Source: Sphingobacteriales bacterium
Lineage (GTDB): Bacteria; Bacteroidota; Bacteroidia; Sphingobacteriales; Sphingobacteriaceae
Length of the DNA: 41,116 nucleotides
NCBI GenBank assembly: GCA_015655115.1
Contig: JAATFQ010000153.1
Location: forward strand, 1-41,116
Direction of reading: 5' to 3'
Shown here piece by piece: positions 24,222 to 32,859 of this stretch. Within the stretch, counting starts at the first letter, position 1. Each line of letters begins with the position of its first letter. The position numbers and the translations under genes are program-made. The notes beneath the pieces were generated by a model. That model did not search any database. It was not told where the DNA came from and saw only the letters and a list, made by a program, of their open reading frames with translations.

Positions 24222-25220
24222 ATGAAATTATATAGTATAATCATTTCTTTTTTTATGGCTGCCACTCAGTTAACTACAGCACAGGAGCGGACTCACTTTG
24301 AGCTGAACGGAGAAGTCCACGGGTTGAGATCCGGGATTGTATATCTGCAGAAGTTTAATAATAAGTCCTTCATTACCCTCGATTCTGCAAAGATCGTGGA
24401 TGGAAAGTACCGGTTTCGCACGAAGCTGGAGCTGCCTGAGTTATATGGACTTACGCTGGATAAGTACAACAGTCCGGTTTATGTGTTTCTGGAAGATAAA
24501 AATATTACGGTGACTTCTGATAGTGCAGCTTTTAATAAAACAACAAAGGTTACAGGATCTGTATCTAATGCGCTGTTTGTAGAATACAAAAAGCAAAAGG
24601 ATGTAAAAATTGATTCTTTTATTAAGGCAAACCCGGCTTCCATAGTTTCCGCATATGTATTGTACAGGGACTACTCTTATCTGCTTAATTCTGAAGAGAT
24701 CGCTGCTAACATCAGTCTGCTGTCTCCGCGGTTGCATCATACACCTTATGTTACTGCACTGAAAGAACTGGCCATCACAAAAAAACAAGTAGAGCCGGGA
24801 CAAAAAGCTTTAGACTTTACGTCTAAAGATCAGTTCGGCAATTCCATCAAACTATCTCAGCAATTCGGGAAATACCTGCTGCTGACTTTCTGGGCGGGTT
24901 GGTGTCCTGATTGCAGAAGGGAAAACCCGGCATTGGTTGCTACTTACCGGAAATACCACGATAAAGGTTTTGACATATTTGGCGTATCACTGGATAAAGA
25001 TAAAGAAACCTGGCTGAATGGTATAAAAAATGACAGTCTGACATGGAAACAGGTATCGGATCTGGCGTATTGGGATAGCTCTGCTGCTAAACTATATGGC
25101 GTAAGATGGATACCTTCTAATTTTTTGATAGGGCCTGACGGTGTAATTATAGCTCAGAACCTGCAAGGGAATGCCTTAGAGGCTAAGCTGGACGAACTCC
25201 TCAAAACTTCAGGAAAATAG
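24222..25220 (+). CDS. TlpA-like thioredoxin-fold protein with N-terminal DUF4369
   Basis: The product has 332 residues with a signal peptide (cleavage near TTAQE). The N-terminal ~120 residues (FELNGEVHGLRSGIVYLQKF, then SFITLDSAKIVDGKYRF) fit DUF4369, a beta domain common in Bacteroidota. The C-terminal AhpC/TSA-type thioredoxin domain starts near residue 190 and has the redox motif W-C-P-D-C (Cys228 and Cys231) and the region IPSNFLIGPDG with the conserved cis-proline. It is a periplasmic thiol-disulfide oxidoreductase, either for protein reduction or cytochrome c maturation; the target is unknown. Confidence 0.92.
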   Translation: MKLYSIIISFFMAATQLTTAQERTHFELNGEVHGLRSGIVYLQKFNNKSFITLDSAKIVDGKYRFRTKLELPELYGLTLDKYNSPVYVFLEDKNITVTSDSAAFNKTTKVTGSVSNALFVEYKKQKDVKIDSFIKANPASIVSAYVLYRDYSYLLNSEEIAANISLLSPRLHHTPYVTALKELAITKKQVEPGQKALDFTSKDQFGNSIKLSQQFGKYLLLTFWAGWCPDCRRENPALVATYRKYHDKGFDIFGVSLDKDKETWLNGIKNDSLTWKQVSDLAYWDSSAAKLYGVRWIPSNFLIGPDGVIIAQNLQGNALEAKLDELLKTSGK

Positions 25221-25291
25221 TATTGTCATCATAATGAAATTATCAATGAGACTTAACGTTAACTTAACATTAGGATGCTCATATTTGCATT

Positions 25292-25501
25292 ATGTTCTTA
25301 CCGATCCTCGCTGCCATATTTTATTTATTTGCAGTTATTGCTGCGTTTAAAATGGAAACGCCACTGAAAGGCTTGCTGTTTATTCTTACTGTTGCCGGTG
25401 TAAGTGGTATCCTTTATCTGTTTATTTTATTCCCGGGTATCTCCGGCGTATTCGTGGCGGTTATCCTGGCTGCTTTCATATTGAAGCAGGGCAGCAGGTA
25501 A
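25292..25501 (+). CDS. Small membrane protein with two to three helices
   Basis: The product has 69 residues, almost wholly hydrophobic: helix 1 about 2-20 (FLPILAAIFYLFAVIAAF), helix 2 about 26-47 and helix 3 about 49-66, ending KQGSR. No family is recognised. A start at ATG 25292 and a stop at 25499-25501 give a compact protein with codon use like its neighbours, which supports a real gene. It is 71 bases after the thioredoxin-like gene on the same strand and may be cotranscribed. Confidence 0.6.
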   Translation: MFLPILAAIFYLFAVIAAFKMETPLKGLLFILTVAGVSGILYLFILFPGISGVFVAVILAAFILKQGSR

Positions 25502-25576
25502 AAAAACAGCTACAGCAAGTAGTAATTTAAAAAGCAGAGTAGCAAGCTAACATGGCAAAAAAGTAGGGTGGCAGCC

Positions 25577-25609
25577 AAAAAAAAACACCCGGCTGTTTAA
25601 GTCCGGATG
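25577..25609 (-). terminator. Intrinsic terminator of the second DUF4397 gene
   Basis: On the minus strand CATCCGG (25609-25603) pairs with CCGGGTG (25592-25586) around a 10-base loop, then nine T follow. It lies 50 bases downstream of the stop at 25659. Confidence 0.8.
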
Positions 25610-25658
25610 CTTCTGAAATATTTAGGTAGTTAATAAATCCTGATTAATATTACTCTCT

Positions 25659-26372
25659 TTACAGCTTATCAACTTCGATGCCCAGCTTTCTTGGATCGAT
25701 AACTGCTGTGATAGACATTTGTCCTTTTGCCCAGATCGTATAATAGTTGTCTTTAGTAAGTGTCACGTCATTCAATGTGGCAAGAACTGTACCAGTTGCT
25801 GTGTTTTTTAATGACAAAGTGTATTTTGCTGGTGTCACATTTTTGAAAGGTGTTGCCGCTTTAAAGATTCTGTTGTTAAATGTAGTAGTATCTCCTTCTA
25901 ATACAAGGCTTAATGCAGGGGCATCTGCCGACAGGTTGATGAAGCGAATCTGGGCCTTTCCGTCTGTTGCTTTGATTTCATCGTTGTAAACTGCATAAGA
26001 GAGCGTGTCATTTTGTTTGATAATATATAAAGATTGATACTTGCCGGCAGTTAAGTTGATACTTTTTGTATAAAGCGTGGTGTTTGTTGCCGAGTCTGTT
26101 ACTTTGCCAGTTCTTGTGCCGGAATAAGCGCGCAGGTAATCGTATCTTTTTGGATAGGGCAGGGAAGATGAGCCTACCACCTGATTATCCAGGAAAAAAT
26201 TCAGCGTACCAGTTGTAGGTGATGCATTGGTAATTGACAATGCAGTAATAGGCTGCTCTATATAATCATCATCATTTTTACATGCAGTAAAAGATATCGT
26301 CAGGCCAAGCAATGCGATGAACATTGCAGATACTTTTGAATTTTTTGATAACAAGTTAGAGGTATTGTACAT
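25659..26372 (-). CDS. DUF4397 lipoprotein, second copy
   Basis: The product has 237 residues. The signal peptide ends in lipobox FTAC (Cys31), followed by KNDDDYIEQ, again an acidic stretch after the lipidated Cys. The body carries the DUF4397 pattern: ALSITNASPTTGTLNFFLDN and AQIRFINLSADAPALSLVLEG, with LTAGKYQSLYI and LTKDNYYTIWAKG. It is weakly similar to the lipoprotein at 2229-2918 and has the same general size. It diverges from an ECF sigma factor gene, with four copies of a 10-bp motif between them, so joint regulation is plausible. The function of the family is unknown. Confidence 0.88.
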   Translation of the reverse strand: MYNTSNLLSKNSKVSAMFIALLGLTISFTACKNDDDYIEQPITALSITNASPTTGTLNFFLDNQVVGSSSLPYPKRYDYLRAYSGTRTGKVTDSATNTTLYTKSINLTAGKYQSLYIIKQNDTLSYAVYNDEIKATDGKAQIRFINLSADAPALSLVLEGDTTTFNNRIFKAATPFKNVTPAKYTLSLKNTATGTVLATLNDVTLTKDNYYTIWAKGQMSITAVIDPRKLGIEVDKL

Positions 26373-26415
26373 TTTTAATGTGTTTAGGTAAAATTTAATG
26401 TGTTTTTAAGGGTAA

Positions 26416-26525
26416 AACGCAGCTGCTTTGCAGAACGCTACAGTTGTTTTTTATTAAATTTGTAAGACAGGATTGAAATAAATTTATTCGTCAAGTACTG
26501 TAGCGTTTTAGAATCCTGCTGCGTT
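26416..26525. promoter_or_regulatory. Four symmetric copies of AACGCWRCWG between divergent genes
   Basis: AACGCAGCTG (26416-26425) and AACGCTACAG (26434-26443) lie on the plus strand; AACGCTACAG (26498-26507) and AACGCAGCAG (26516-26525) lie on the minus strand. Both pairs have 18-bp start-to-start spacing, so the whole block is mirror-symmetric around a 54-base AT-rich centre. This looks like a binding-site array for a dimeric regulator, or nested hairpin arms. Confidence 0.7.
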
Positions 26526-26628
26526 TATATTGGTACATCAGGTCTCTCTGGATAAGGAAGGTTGGCGATCTGCGTATAAAGCATGAATAAATAAAATACA
26601 TTGATTGATCAGATAGGCTTAGCTAGGC

Positions 26629-27207
26629 GTGGATAATAAAAATATAATGTTCCAGGAGATCATTAGGGGACTTAATGCCCGTGATGAGCGTATACAAGAA
26701 CGTATATATGTCCATTACTGGGGATATCTAATGGGAATATCCACCCGCTATCTCAAAGACAGGAATGCTGCAAAGGAAGTGGTTAACGACAGCTTTATGA
26801 AGGCATTTAAAACTATGTATGATTTCCGGCACGACAATGACCTGTTAGTTTTCCAGAAAACATTTAAGTCATGGCTGACTAAGATTGCCATCCGCACTGC
26901 TTTGGACAGAATAAGGGCCAATAAATCGGCGCTTACTTTAAGCGATGACTATGAGGATGCGGGTACAAGTTATGTGGAAGTGGAGAATAAATTGTTTGTT
27001 GAAGATGTAATGAAGCTTTTATATGAACTACCGGATGTACACCGTATGGTGTTTAATTTATACGAGATTGAGGGCTATAGCCATGATGAGATCTCCGGTT
27101 TATTGAGTATTCCTGTCAGCTCCAGCCGGACTTACCTGACCAGGGCAAAACAAAAATTGAGGACGCTCTATATTAACAGTATTAAAATTAAAGATGAAGC
27201 CAGCTAA
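26629..27207 (+). CDS. RNA polymerase ECF-type sigma factor
   Basis: The product has 192 residues from GTG 26629, or 186 from ATG 26647; the choice is open. Region 2 spans about residues 25-95 (IYVHYWGYLMGISTRYLKDR, then AAKEVVNDSFMKAFKTMYDF), and region 4 about 130-185 (LLYELPDVHRMVFNLYEIEG, then YSHDEISGLLSIPVSSSRTY). There is no region 1.1 or 3. It would direct polymerase to a small regulon, probably including its own promoter. Its stop overlaps the next gene by 14 bases, the usual arrangement for a sigma factor and its membrane regulator. Confidence 0.93.
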   Translation: MDNKNIMFQEIIRGLNARDERIQERIYVHYWGYLMGISTRYLKDRNAAKEVVNDSFMKAFKTMYDFRHDNDLLVFQKTFKSWLTKIAIRTALDRIRANKSALTLSDDYEDAGTSYVEVENKLFVEDVMKLLYELPDVHRMVFNLYEIEGYSHDEISGLLSIPVSSSRTYLTRAKQKLRTLYINSIKIKDEAS

Positions 27208-28585
27208 TAAAGAACTTATAGAAGGGATTGCCGAACTTTTCGACGGTTATGAAGAGGAATATGTTCCTGGTGAATGGGAAGCATTTTCTCAGGCAGGAAA
27301 GGCCAGGCGCCAGCTTTTTCCGATGTGGATGAGGATAGCTGCTATATTATTTATTATTATTTCAGGACTGTCCTACGGTTTAAGCGACTTATTGCAGCAG
27401 CGTAAAAACCAAAAGCTTGCTGGCCGCACTCCTGCACATGCCCCAGCACATACTCCTGTCACCGTTCCGGATTCTGCTGCTAATCTTTCTCTTGCTCAAA
27501 GTAAAAGTCAAAATCCAGGTATAATTCAAAATCAAAATACAAGCACAAGTACGGGTAGGGGAAATCCTGGTTCAGGAATAATTCCTGCTGAAAGTACAAT
27601 TGTTGGGCAAATTTTACCAGGCACTCCTGTGCTTGTACATAACAGTAAAGGTAATCACAACAATTATAATATTGTCAGCAGTAATAATAGCGGACAAAGC
27701 AACAATAATACTTATAACAACAGTACAAATAATAGTACCAGTGCCGCAGATCAGCAGCTGACAGCAGTCATTGCTGAATCAGTACCGGGTGATATTATGC
27801 CTGGCCAGTATGTTCAGTCTGGTGGCAAGCCTGTCGCAATTGCCATGGACGTTCATAAAGACACAGCTGTATTGTTAAAGAAGCAAAATACCATTGATTT
27901 TTTACTTTCAGAAGCTAAGTCGTCACAATTGGCTGCCCATACAGTAAAAAAGGAGAAATCAGCTAAATGGGGTTTTGGAGTAGAGATTATGCCGACGGTA
28001 ATGAAATCAAACCTGAATGTAGGTGCAGGACTGACTACCGACTATAGGCTGTCCGATAAATTCTCCGTTAGCTCAGGTATTTCAATACTTCAGCTTAAGG
28101 CAGGGGCGGCTGTGGGCCAAAATCCTAATGCAAAATCATCACTCAAGGCCTTGTCATCCAGACAGCTTACTGCTACGGATGCAAATTTAAGTGCCATTGA
28201 TATTCCCGTCGGACTTGTTTATCATGTAAACAAGAATTTTTATGCTTCTGCAGGTGTTTCTTATTTCAATGTGATCAGGGATAGAAGAAGCAATACCTAT
28301 GAGACTACCGCAGAGTTTTATACTTCAGGTGTTGATGCCTCAACAGGCAACACAGCATTGTACCAGGCAGTGAAAAGTGAGTCGGTTGCGGAACCTGCTC
28401 AGGAGTCTCCTTTGAAAGGGAATAGTTATCTTGGATTCTTTAATTTCTCACTTGGAAGGGAGCAACATTTGTCTGGTCGTTATACGATTATAATTGAGCC
28501 ATTTGTAAAAATTCCAGTAGGAAAACTTTCTGATCAGGAGCTGAAACTCATGAACAGCGGCCTCAAGTTTAAACTCGCATTTTAG
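27194..28585 (+). CDS. Membrane-anchored protein with C-terminal outer-membrane beta-barrel-like domain, possible anti-sigma partner
   Basis: The product has 463 residues. Residues 1-44 are cytoplasmic in character (acidic, then KARRQ), 45-63 form one transmembrane helix, and 65-250 form a low-complexity Asn/Ser/Pro-rich linker (NNSGQSNNNTYNNSTNNSTS). Residues about 255-463 look like a PorT/OmpA-type beta-barrel domain (WGFGVEIMPTVMKSNLNVGA, DIPVGLVYHV, GFFNFSLGREQHLSGRYTII), ending in alternating FKLAF. No zinc-binding anti-sigma motif is seen. Overlap with the sigma gene suggests it restrains or senses for that sigma factor; this is inference. Confidence 0.72.
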   Translation: MKPANKELIEGIAELFDGYEEEYVPGEWEAFSQAGKARRQLFPMWMRIAAILFIIISGLSYGLSDLLQQRKNQKLAGRTPAHAPAHTPVTVPDSAANLSLAQSKSQNPGIIQNQNTSTSTGRGNPGSGIIPAESTIVGQILPGTPVLVHNSKGNHNNYNIVSSNNSGQSNNNTYNNSTNNSTSAADQQLTAVIAESVPGDIMPGQYVQSGGKPVAIAMDVHKDTAVLLKKQNTIDFLLSEAKSSQLAAHTVKKEKSAKWGFGVEIMPTVMKSNLNVGAGLTTDYRLSDKFSVSSGISILQLKAGAAVGQNPNAKSSLKALSSRQLTATDANLSAIDIPVGLVYHVNKNFYASAGVSYFNVIRDRRSNTYETTAEFYTSGVDASTGNTALYQAVKSESVAEPAQESPLKGNSYLGFFNFSLGREQHLSGRYTIIIEPFVKIPVGKLSDQELKLMNSGLKFKLAF

Positions 28586-28991
28586 CTTTTGCTGAAACAT
28601 TTTAGCCAAAATTTTCTGCACTCTCTTGATATTTTATGTCGTAAAGTGCTCAATTTGTTTAACATCTTCGCTGTATTTTGACCCCCATAGGTCACTTTTA
28701 CAATATTTTTTGTGCAAAAAAGCCATAGAATAATTAATTCAATGTCATAAAATCATTTTTTTTGCTGTTTTCATCATCTCTATTATCTATTATCTATATT
28801 TTCTGCATACGCATTTAAATAGGTTTAGAGGCTGTTTTTTCTGTATATTATCGTTCCTGGATTTGTCTTTATGTAAAAGAATAAGTGAGATTGAATTATT
28901 TGTAATAAATTATGAAATTATAATATAAAAGTTGTGTTAAATAATTCTTAATTTTATTTCAAACAAACTCACCAATTAATATATTTTTGAA
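28586..28991. other. AT-rich intergenic region upstream of the XRE gene
   Basis: About 400 bases with long A/T runs lie here. No open frame or RNA structure is supported. It is probably the promoter region of the following gene; no TAnnTTTG box close to its start codon stands out. Confidence 0.5.
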
Positions 28992-29336
28992 ATGAAAACA
29001 TTAGGACAGAAATTCAAAATTCTCCGACAGAAAAAGGGGTACAACCAAAAAAAGATGGCAGAGCTGCTGGACGTTTCTATTCCTGCTTATTCTAAGCTGG
29101 AAACAGGAATCACCGACCCAAACTTTAGCCGTATTACACAGATTGCGAAAGTGCATTCTCTAAATATTCGTCAGCTTTTAAATGTTGGTGAAGAGGATAA
29201 GACTGAGCAGACAGAAGAGCTAGACTTCTTAAGGAAAAAAGTAGCTGAGCTTGAATTCTCTGTAATTCGTTTGCAGAGCAAGCTGATCGATCTTTATGAC
29301 AGAGAAGATATCAGAAATAAGAAAGAGGGAAAATAA
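28992..29336 (+). CDS. XRE-family HTH regulator with C-terminal coiled coil
   Basis: The product has 114 residues. The helix-turn-helix Cro/C1 domain occupies about residues 3-62 (LGQKFKILRQKKGYNQKKMA, then ELLDVSIPAYSKLETGITDP), and a Glu/Leu-rich heptad region follows at about 74-102 (ELDFLRKKVAELEFSVIRLQ), which should mediate dimerisation. It has no ligand or protease domain. It stands alone, 155 bases upstream of the TetR gene in the same direction. It could act on nearby lipid genes or elsewhere; the sequence does not say which. Confidence 0.9.
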   Translation: MKTLGQKFKILRQKKGYNQKKMAELLDVSIPAYSKLETGITDPNFSRITQIAKVHSLNIRQLLNVGEEDKTEQTEELDFLRKKVAELEFSVIRLQSKLIDLYDREDIRNKKEGK

Positions 29337-29442
29337 CCCTTTGAGTACTCTTACCCAATGAAATGATAACCTGGATTTAACATGCTTATCTCATTTTTGT
29401 GCATAAATGATAGATAAAATATTTTAAATAATATTTTTATAA

Positions 29443-29455
29443 TACTTTTGGACCA
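29443..29455 (+). promoter_or_regulatory. Promoter-like box and TGGACCA palindrome before the TetR gene
   Basis: TACTTTTG (29443-29450) fits the Bacteroidota TAnnTTTG element, 41 bases upstream of the ATG. It overlaps TGGACCA (29449-29455), a palindromic 7-mer that also occurs as TGGTCCA before the serine palmitoyltransferase gene. No good upstream TTG element is visible. Confidence 0.35.
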
Positions 29456-29491
29456 GATTAGGATTGCGGTCTGCATATTTATGTTATCTAA

Positions 29492-30085
29492 ATGGAAAAG
29501 GATGAAATTGTAATAGGGGAGATTTTAGCAGGAGCAAAGAAGCTTTTTGGAAGACATGGTTTAAAAAAAACAACCATGGAAGAAATTGCGTCTGCTGCTG
29601 GCAAGGGTAAGAGTACTTTATACTATTATTTTCCCAGTAAGAATGAAATTTTTGAGGCCGTTGTTGAAGATGAAATGAAGAATGTAGTAAAGCGTATACG
29701 TGAAGCTGTGAACTTTTCATCTACTGCAAAGGCAAAGCTTAAAGCATTTTTACAGGCTCAGATCACTTCTATCATTGGCTTCCATAGTTTCAAAGAAGTT
29801 TTGTTTGATGATATTGTAAATAGCATGCGTATGCTGATTGCTATAAAGTCGAGATACGAGCAAATCCAGATAGATATGATCAAAGAGATTCTTCTGGGGG
29901 GCAGCCAGTCTGGCGAATTCAAGGAAATCTCATTGGAACGGATGAATAAGATGTCGTTTATTATAGTGACATTTTTCAGGGGACTCCATTTTCCATTATC
30001 AGTAGAGCTTTCAGAGATTAAGAAAAATGAATATTTTGACGAAATGATTGACATGCTAATTGAAGGAATAGGCAGAAAGACGTAA
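29492..30085 (+). CDS. TetR/AcrR-family transcriptional regulator
   Basis: The product has 197 residues. The N-terminal HTH (about 8-55) has the typical AKKLFGRHGLKKTTMEEIAS then AAGKGKSTLYYYFPSKNEIF. The C-terminal all-helical part (about 60-195) is the ligand/dimerisation domain and is not assigned to a ligand class. The gene lies 239 bases upstream of serine palmitoyltransferase on the same strand. Inverted repeats in that spacer are candidate operators, so it probably represses the sphingolipid genes, perhaps in response to a lipid or acyl-CoA; the ligand is a guess. Confidence 0.93.
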   Translation: MEKDEIVIGEILAGAKKLFGRHGLKKTTMEEIASAAGKGKSTLYYYFPSKNEIFEAVVEDEMKNVVKRIREAVNFSSTAKAKLKAFLQAQITSIIGFHSFKEVLFDDIVNSMRMLIAIKSRYEQIQIDMIKEILLGGSQSGEFKEISLERMNKMSFIIVTFFRGLHFPLSVELSEIKKNEYFDEMIDMLIEGIGRKT

Positions 30086-30172
30086 GTTAATTCTATATTT
30101 GTGGATTCATTTGATCCATTGAATATAAAATTGGTTATTTGACAAAAATATTATAGACTGAAATACGATTAT

Positions 30173-30195
30173 GGTCCAGGAATAATTTACTTTTG
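30173..30195 (+). promoter_or_regulatory. Promoter-like box with TGGTCCA site before spt
   Basis: TACTTTTG at 30188-30195 matches TAnnTTTG, and TGGTCCA (30173-30179) sits just upstream, where a repressor would block polymerase. The same pair of elements occurs before the TetR gene at 29443-29455. The leader to the spt start would be about 125 bases. Confidence 0.35.
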
Positions 30196-30246
30196 TCTTA
30201 TCCTAAAATTAACATATTTTTAATATATTAGATGATGTTTCGTGGC

Positions 30247-30266
30247 CGTATTTATTATAAAATACG
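30247..30266. promoter_or_regulatory. Inverted repeat CGTATTT-N6-AAATACG, candidate operator
   Basis: CGTATTT (30247-30253) and AAATACG (30260-30266) form a perfect 7-bp inverted repeat around six bases. A further AAATACG half-site lies at 30161-30167. Its position 58 bases before the spt start codon and after the TetR gene suggests an operator for that regulator. Confidence 0.4.
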
Positions 30267-30306
30267 TATATGAAAAAAAATAAATTTATGAATCTATCTG
30301 AAGTAA

Positions 30307-31530
<1,224 letters not shown>

Positions 31531-31539
31531 AGACAAATA

Positions 31540-31576
31540 ATTATGGAGCCTGGCGTATTGCGCTGCGCTCCATAAT
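31540..31576. terminator. Stem-loop downstream of spt, possible terminator
   Basis: A perfect 10-bp inverted repeat (31540-31549 with 31567-31576) lies 10 bases after the stop codon and is followed only by a short T run. It may end most spt transcripts while the pgpA-like gene uses its own promoter in the 236-base gap that follows. Confidence 0.5.
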
Positions 31577-31812
31577 TTTGTAAGATAAAGGTTCAGCAGA
31601 AACAATATTTTATAGAAGTATTGTCGAATCTAAGTCAGTTTTGTTAAATCATTGTTTTTTACTGTAACAAGCAGAAATATAGTGTGTCTGATGTTTATTT
31701 TTACAGCAGTAATCTGTAAAGGCTTTGGGGAATGTAACAGAAACAACCTTAATATTACACGTATATAATAGATGGTTATAAAACATAAGATTAAACATAT
31801 AGATTGACATCA

Positions 31813-32265
31813 ATGCTATTTCATAAAATTACATCTACAACCTTAGGCATAGGCTATATTGGCAAAGGAGCAGGTACTGCTGCTGCTGCTGTAACTTGTG
31901 TGGTATGGTACTTTGCACATGCTGGTGGATTTAATTTTATACCTGCACTGGCAGCCACACTCCTGATTACTATCCTGGGGATCTGGTCTGGCAATGTAGT
32001 AGAAGAAATATGGGGTAAGGACCATAACCGTGTGGTAATTGATGAAGTTGCCGGTATGTGTATTACCTTATTATGGATTCCTGTAACTCCGGTCAATATC
32101 CTGCTTGGGTTGATCTTATTCCGTTTTTTCGATATTTTAAAACCCCTGTTCATCAGAAAGCTTGAAGATCTGCCCGGTGGCTGGGGCGTAATGTTTGATG
32201 ATATCCTTGCCGGAGTATATGCGAATATACTATTGCAGGTGATTGTACGATTTATTATTATATAA
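31813..32265 (+). CDS. PgpA-family phosphatidyl-headgroup phosphatase
   Basis: The product has 150 residues and is an integral membrane protein. PgpA motifs are visible: GIGYIGKGAGTAAAAVTCVV, DHNRVVIDEVAGMCITLL, LFRFFDILKPLFIRKLEDLP and GGWGVMFDDILAGVYANILL. The family dephosphorylates phosphatidylglycerophosphate. In Bacteroides a PgpA-like protein in the inositol-lipid cluster is thought to act on phosphatidylinositol phosphate, and the neighbours here favour that role; a housekeeping PgpA cannot be excluded. ATG 31813 is chosen over TTG 31804. The stop abuts the next gene directly. Confidence 0.85.
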   Translation: MLFHKITSTTLGIGYIGKGAGTAAAAVTCVVWYFAHAGGFNFIPALAATLLITILGIWSGNVVEEIWGKDHNRVVIDEVAGMCITLLWIPVTPVNILLGLILFRFFDILKPLFIRKLEDLPGGWGVMFDDILAGVYANILLQVIVRFIII

Positions 32266-32637
32266 ATGGCGACTTTTGTAAAAGCTCAGGTCGCTTCTTT
32301 GTCGGCCTCAATTATTGACTTTCTTACCACATTAGTCTGTACTCAGGTTTTTAACGTGTGGTATGTACTTGGTAGTGTGCTGGGTACAACAGCTGGCGGT
32401 ATTGTCAATTTTATGATGGGCCGCAATTGGGTATTCGGTTCCAAAGAACGGAGTATTCATCTGCAAATCATTAAATACATATTAGTTTGGGCAGGTAACC
32501 TCGCATTGACAACTGCCGGGGTTTATCTGGTTACCCACTATTTAAATGTGAATTACATTTTGTCTAAAATAGCTGTTTCTCTCACGGTAGGTACTGGTTA
32601 TAACTTCTTGATGCAGAAGAAATTTGTATTTATTTAA
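32266..32637 (+). CDS. GtrA-family four-helix membrane protein
   Basis: The product has 123 residues with four transmembrane helices, matching GtrA/DPMS-like proteins: AQVASLSASIIDFLTTLVCT, GTTAGGIVNFMMGRNWVFGS, YILVWAGNLALTTAGVYLVT and SLTVGTGYNFLMQKKFVFI with the final aromatic-basic motif. Family members take part in flipping polyprenyl-linked sugars or associate with glycosyltransferases. The start codon follows the pgpA stop with no gap, so the pair is cotranscribed; a role in moving or modifying the lipid made here is plausible but not shown. Confidence 0.9.
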   Translation: MATFVKAQVASLSASIIDFLTTLVCTQVFNVWYVLGSVLGTTAGGIVNFMMGRNWVFGSKERSIHLQIIKYILVWAGNLALTTAGVYLVTHYLNVNYILSKIAVSLTVGTGYNFLMQKKFVFI

Positions 32638-32694
32638 TGAAAGGTATTAACCCTGGTATATAATAAACGTATAGTATAATAAAACGATAACATA

Positions 32695-32744
32695 ATGAGC
32701 TTTGCCTGCTATCGGCTGCCGGTCAAAAGAATAGGATAGCTCAT
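32695..32744. promoter_or_regulatory. Nested inverted repeats before the DUF5686 gene
   Basis: ATGAGCT (32695-32701) and AGCTCAT (32738-32744) form a 7-bp inverted repeat, and GCTATC inside it can alternatively pair with GATAGC. Just upstream TATAATAAACG and TATAATAAAACG repeat 16 bases apart (32659 and 32675). The arrangement may be a terminator of gtrA or a regulatory leader. Confidence 0.35.
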
Positions 32745-32859
32745 TTGCCCCTACATAACAATATAACAAGAATGAAACCATCATATAAGCTTAACAATAC
32801 AACAGAAATCAATATAGCTTATGATAGCTTCATGACCTTTAAAAACAATTATATTACTG

